From: an uncultured bacterium
GTDB taxonomy: Bacteria; Verrucomicrobiota; Lentisphaeria; Victivallales; Victivallaceae
Assembly (NCBI GenBank): GCA_900551245.1
Contig: URVC01000016.1
Coordinates: 1 to 64,000, forward strand
Reading direction: 5' to 3'
Length of the DNA stretch: 64,000 bases
The translations under genes and the position numbers were made by a program. Below are positions 61,204 to 64,000 of the stretch, in pieces. The first letter of the stretch is position 1. Every line of letters begins with the position of its first letter. The notes beneath the pieces were generated by a model. That model saw only the letters and a program-made list of their open reading frames with translations, did no database searches and was not told the DNA's origin.

Positions 61204-63024
61204 TCAGTCCTTGATCACGGCGAGGAGCGCGCCGGACTGCACCTGCTGTCCTTCCGCGACCTCCAGCTTCGCCAGCACGCCCGCTTCCGGAGCGTTGATC
61301 GGGGTTTCCATCTTCATCGCTTCGAGCACCATCAGAAGCTGGCCGGCCTGGACGCTCTCGCCCGGTTTGACCAGAATGCGGACCACCGCACCCGGCAGAG
61401 TGGAGTGGACCTCAGTGAACTTCTCCCCCGACGTCCCCATCGCGGCCTGACGGACCGGCTGCTCCTCGACAATGCCCTCCGCCAACGCGAAATCATACTG
61501 CCTGCCGTTGACCGACGCGGAGTTGCCGGAGATCTTCACCGCATAGCTCTTGCCGTTCAGCGTGACGGTGACCGCATCCGGTTTCGGGGCGGAGGCGGTG
61601 GCGGCGGGGGATTCCTGCTTCTGTTTCCGATCGATTTTGCGCACGCCGATGGTACCTTCGCCCTTCAGGAAGCGGATTCCCTTTTCGCTGCAGCTTGCGG
61701 CGATGAAGATGTTTTCGTCGGTGATCGGCAGCTGGTTCGCATTCAGCATGGCGATCGCGGCCTTGCGGCCCTTGGCCGGATTTTCGTCGTTGATGTCCAG
61801 CGGACTGCGGGTGGTCGGCTCCAGCTTGAGCTGCTCGGAGGCGATCCGGACGATTTCCGGATCCGGTTCCGCCGGCGTGCGGCCGAAATAGCCCAGCACC
61901 ATCTTGCCGTACCCTTCGGCGATCTTCTTCCAGGGGCCGAACATCACGTTGTTGAACGCCTGCTGGAAGTAGAACTGACTCACCGGCGTGACCGAGGTGC
62001 CGAAGCCGCCCCGGGCCACCGCCTCGCCCATGGCGGCGATGACCTCCGGATATTTCTCCATGAGGCCGTTGTCCCGCAGCATCTGGGTGTTCGCGGTCAA
62101 GGCGCCGCCCGGCATCGGGAAGAACGGAATCAGCGGGTTGACCTGCGTCGCCTCCGGCGGCATGAAATAGTCCTTCATGGCCCGTTTGAGACTCTCTTCG
62201 AGCTTGATGATCTTCTTCACGTCGATATCCAGATCGTACTGCGTGCCGCGCAGGGCGTGCCACATGGTCAGGATATCCGGCTGGCAGGTGCCGCCGGAGA
62301 GGGGGGCGATGGAGAGATCCAGCTGATCGGCTCCGCCTTCGAGCGCCGCATGGTAGGCCAGAACGCTGCAGCCGGCGGTTTCGTGAGAGTGGAAGACGAT
62401 TCGCGCATGGTCCCCGAGCAGGTGCCGCGCCATCCGGATGGTTTCGTAGACCTTGTGGGGGGTGGAGGTTCCCGAGGCGTCCTTGAAGCAGACCGAATCG
62501 TAGGGGATGCCGGAGTCGAGAATCCGGCGCAGAATGGATTCATAGAACTCCACGGTATGGCCGACGCACCCCGGGGGCAGTTCCATCATGGTGACGGTGA
62601 TTTCGTGCTTCAGGCCCGCTTCCGCAATGCAGGTCCCGCTGTAGAGGAGGTTGTTCACGTCGTTCAGGGCGTCGAAATTGCGGATTGTGGTGATGCCGTG
62701 CTTTTTCATCAACTGAGCGTGCAGCTTGATGATGTCGCGCGGCTGGCTGTCGAGCCCGACCACGTTGATGCCGCGGGCGAGGGTCTGGAGGTTGGCGCTG
62801 TTTCCGACAATGCGGCGGAAATCATCCATCACGCGGAACGCATCCTCGTTGCTGTAGAAATAGGCGGCCTGAAACAGCGCTCCGCCGCCGGCCTCGAAAT
62901 GGGTGATTCCCGCCGCGGCGGCCTCTTCCACCACGGGCAGAAAATCGGAACTGAAGACGCGGGCGCCGAATACCGACTGGAATCCATCGCGGAAGGCAGT
63001 CAGCATAAAGTCGATTTTTTTCAT
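61204..63024 (-). CDS. oadA: Oxaloacetate decarboxylase-type alpha subunit (carboxyltransferase with biotin carrier)
   Basis: The 606-residue protein starts at ATG 63024 behind aggagt. The carboxyltransferase barrel has FHSHETAGCSVLAYHAALEGGAD, with the metal-binding His pair, and a conserved CFKDASGTSTPHKV. The C-terminus is a biotinyl domain with EAMKMET (biotinyl-Lys near 571). The N-terminal motif is diverged: TAFRDGFQSVFGARV instead of the common RDAHQSLLATR, so substrate use may differ from oxaloacetate. It is the first gene of the decarboxylase operon. It works at the inner face of the membrane with the beta subunit. Confidence 0.93.
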   Translation of the reverse strand: MKKIDFMLTAFRDGFQSVFGARVFSSDFLPVVEEAAAAGITHFEAGGGALFQAAYFYSNEDAFRVMDDFRRIVGNSANLQTLARGINVVGLDSQPRDIIKLHAQLMKKHGITTIRNFDALNDVNNLLYSGTCIAEAGLKHEITVTMMELPPGCVGHTVEFYESILRRILDSGIPYDSVCFKDASGTSTPHKVYETIRMARHLLGDHARIVFHSHETAGCSVLAYHAALEGGADQLDLSIAPLSGGTCQPDILTMWHALRGTQYDLDIDVKKIIKLEESLKRAMKDYFMPPEATQVNPLIPFFPMPGGALTANTQMLRDNGLMEKYPEVIAAMGEAVARGGFGTSVTPVSQFYFQQAFNNVMFGPWKKIAEGYGKMVLGYFGRTPAEPDPEIVRIASEQLKLEPTTRSPLDINDENPAKGRKAAIAMLNANQLPITDENIFIAASCSEKGIRFLKGEGTIGVRKIDRKQKQESPAATASAPKPDAVTVTLNGKSYAVKISGNSASVNGRQYDFALAEGIVEEQPVRQAAMGTSGEKFTEVHSTLPGAVVRILVKPGESVQAGQLLMVLEAMKMETPINAPEAGVLAKLEVAEGQQVQSGALLAVIKD

Positions 63025-63211
63025 AATTTTAACACTCCTGGGCTTTTTTGAATCATGGGAAAAAGGGGAATATGCCGCAGGAAGTGCACGAGCCGTTTCG
63101 CCCCCCGGAACAGGCAGAACTATGCAAAGGGGCATCTCCGACGGGTTGCCGTCAGAGGAATCGGACCGAGCCGGTTTGAAATTTTACATGCAGAAAACAG
63201 GCACCGTACAC

Positions 63212-63634
63212 TCAAGCGACAGAGCAGTACCGTGCCGCGGCGGGGTCCGCCCGGGCCTTGAGACGTGGCGAAAGCCAGGTCAAGAGTTGCAGCCGTGAGT
63301 TCGCCGGAGGGGCGAAACTAGTCCGGGTGGAGAGGTTTTCTGCAAGGAAGCGGACCGGTTTCAGCAGAAACGCCGGGCGGGCCGACCGCGTGGGATGCGT
63401 TTCGCTGGAGCGGTTGAGCGTTCTGCCGACCGAATCGTAACCGGGGGATGGGAATCCGGCTTCGTCAGACTGCATCCGGGATGCGGCGGCGGCGAGCAGA
63501 AGGTCCGCGTCTTCGTTCTGGAACCGGCTGCAATCCTGAGGCGCGGCATGCAGCACGACAGCTGCGACGATGCCGGCAAAGGAGACCAGCATCGCAGACA
63601 GAAACAAAACAGTGAGCCGCGGGCAAGTTTTCAT
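63212..63634 (-). CDS. Small secreted hypothetical protein
   Basis: The 140-residue frame starts with a plausible signal peptide (LTVLFLSAMLVSFAGIVAAVVLHA), then a polar, Ser/Arg/Ala-rich region without recognisable domain. A consensus-like promoter lies 35 nt upstream (63669-63697), which is the main support. There is no clear Shine-Dalgarno sequence, and the arginine-rich tail could be non-coding. It is not obviously part of the neighbouring decarboxylase operon (187 bp to oadA). Confidence 0.5.
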   Translation of the reverse strand: MKTCPRLTVLFLSAMLVSFAGIVAAVVLHAAPQDCSRFQNEDADLLLAAAASRMQSDEAGFPSPGYDSVGRTLNRSSETHPTRSARPAFLLKPVRFLAENLSTRTSFAPPANSRLQLLTWLSPRLKARADPAAARYCSVA

Positions 63635-63668
63635 GATCAGTCAGGTATCCAGATTTAAAATGACATAT

Positions 63669-63697
63669 AATATACTTCCGGAAACTGCCTTTTTCAA
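63669..63697 (-). promoter_or_regulatory. Promoter before the small secreted protein
   Basis: On the minus strand TTGAAA (63692-63697), 17 bp and TATATT (63669-63674). Confidence 0.6.
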
Positions 63698-63858
63698 TGA
63701 GGCACGGGGGGAAAAGAGCGAATTCCGTGACGCAGATGGAGAGAGGGCAGGGGAGAAAGATGGCGGCTTCTCGCAGAAAGGAACAGAGCAACTGCGTTGA
63801 GGAGCCGCCGGAATTTACACCCGACAGGGAATCGTGTCTGCAATCAGAAAACAGGCTC

Positions 63859-64000
63859 TCACATCTCCCCGTTCAATGTGTGTATACGTTCCCAGATTTC
63901 ATTCAGCTGTCTTGGGGTGGCTTTTTTGGCTTCGCTCAGAATTTCCTGGGCATATTTCCACGCAGGATATCGAACCAGATTATTGGAAGAAAAACTTACA
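63859..64000 (-). CDS. C-terminal end of an unidentified gene (5' part outside window)
   Basis: The minus-strand frame is open from the right edge to the stop TGA at 63859-63861 and encodes about 46 residues. It includes NNLVRYPAWKYAQEIL and ATPRQLNEIWERIHTLNGEM, an amphipathic, charged helical C-terminus with normal amino acid composition. No family can be named from this piece. The following 224 bp (63635-63858) hold a promoter for another gene and nothing else. Confidence 0.6.
   Translation of the reverse strand, partial: VSFSSNNLVRYPAWKYAQEILSEAKKATPRQLNEIWERIHTLNGEM

Noticed and set aside
1..64000. CRISPR arrays, tRNA or rRNA genes
   Set aside because: I saw no regularly spaced repeats and no recognisable tRNA or rRNA sequence; reading by eye could miss a single tRNA.

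Overview
The window looks like a chromosome segment from a polysaccharide-degrading, probably anaerobic bacterium of the Planctomycetota-Verrucomicrobiota-Chlamydiota group. A Lentisphaerota (Victivallis-like) host is the best guess. The reasons are moderately high G+C, many secreted glycoside hydrolases, many type II-like pseudopilins with the H-X9-DG C-terminal motif known from planctomycetes and Lentisphaerae, and a sodium-pumping oxaloacetate decarboxylase-type operon. The taxonomic call is inference from gene content. I saw no rRNA, tRNA or CRISPR array.

Left part (1-14.4 kb). A 5'-truncated GH1 beta-glucosidase is followed by an internally deleted IS1182-type element with perfect 25-bp ends. 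Next come two tandem paralogous small secreted proteins on the minus strand with near-identical promoters, then a housekeeping block. That block holds dnaE, a DUF2157 membrane protein with a GDYXXLXY-type partner, and a minus-strand operon hisI - murB::ddl - pseudo-thioredoxin/TPR whose genes are joined by ATGA overlaps. A divergent ferredoxin/ASKHA protein resembles activators of corrinoid enzymes.

Middle and right part (14.4-59.3 kb). This is a long carbohydrate-utilisation region. Its repeating unit is a sugar-type regulator (GntR- or LacI-headed), then a type II-like pseudopilin, then a large secreted glycosidase or beta-helix protein. Four complete copies are present: 17380-21539 (plus), 29057-23949 (minus), 38478-43467 (plus) and 59305-55655 (minus). 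The genes of each unit are tightly spaced or overlapping. A related operon (54647-47591, minus) joins an enolase-superfamily sugar-acid dehydratase, a KDPG-type aldolase, an SDR dehydrogenase, two clan-A-type glycosidases and a terminal pseudopilin, which suggests galactan or uronate-like catabolism. Other genes here are an AraC regulator at 54730, a GH38-type mannosidase preceded by a decayed pseudopilin remnant, a GH130/GH43-like propeller enzyme with an (alpha/alpha)6 hydrolase, a GH113-like enzyme, a lipoprotein beta-lactamase-fold hydrolase, an SSS sugar symporter with an AraC regulator, and a DAACS-type amino-acid symporter with an altered specificity residue. Several promoters carry repeated words that look like operators for the adjacent regulators.

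Right end (59.3-64 kb). A minus-strand operon encodes the alpha, beta and gamma subunits of a sodium-translocating, biotin-dependent decarboxylase and ends in a very strong hairpin. It is followed by a small secreted protein and the C-terminus of a gene that runs off the window.

The most notable feature is the recurring regulator-pseudopilin-glycosidase cassette. It suggests that each secreted enzyme has its own sensor and its own pseudopilin, possibly a dedicated surface-display or secretion partner. That role is inference.
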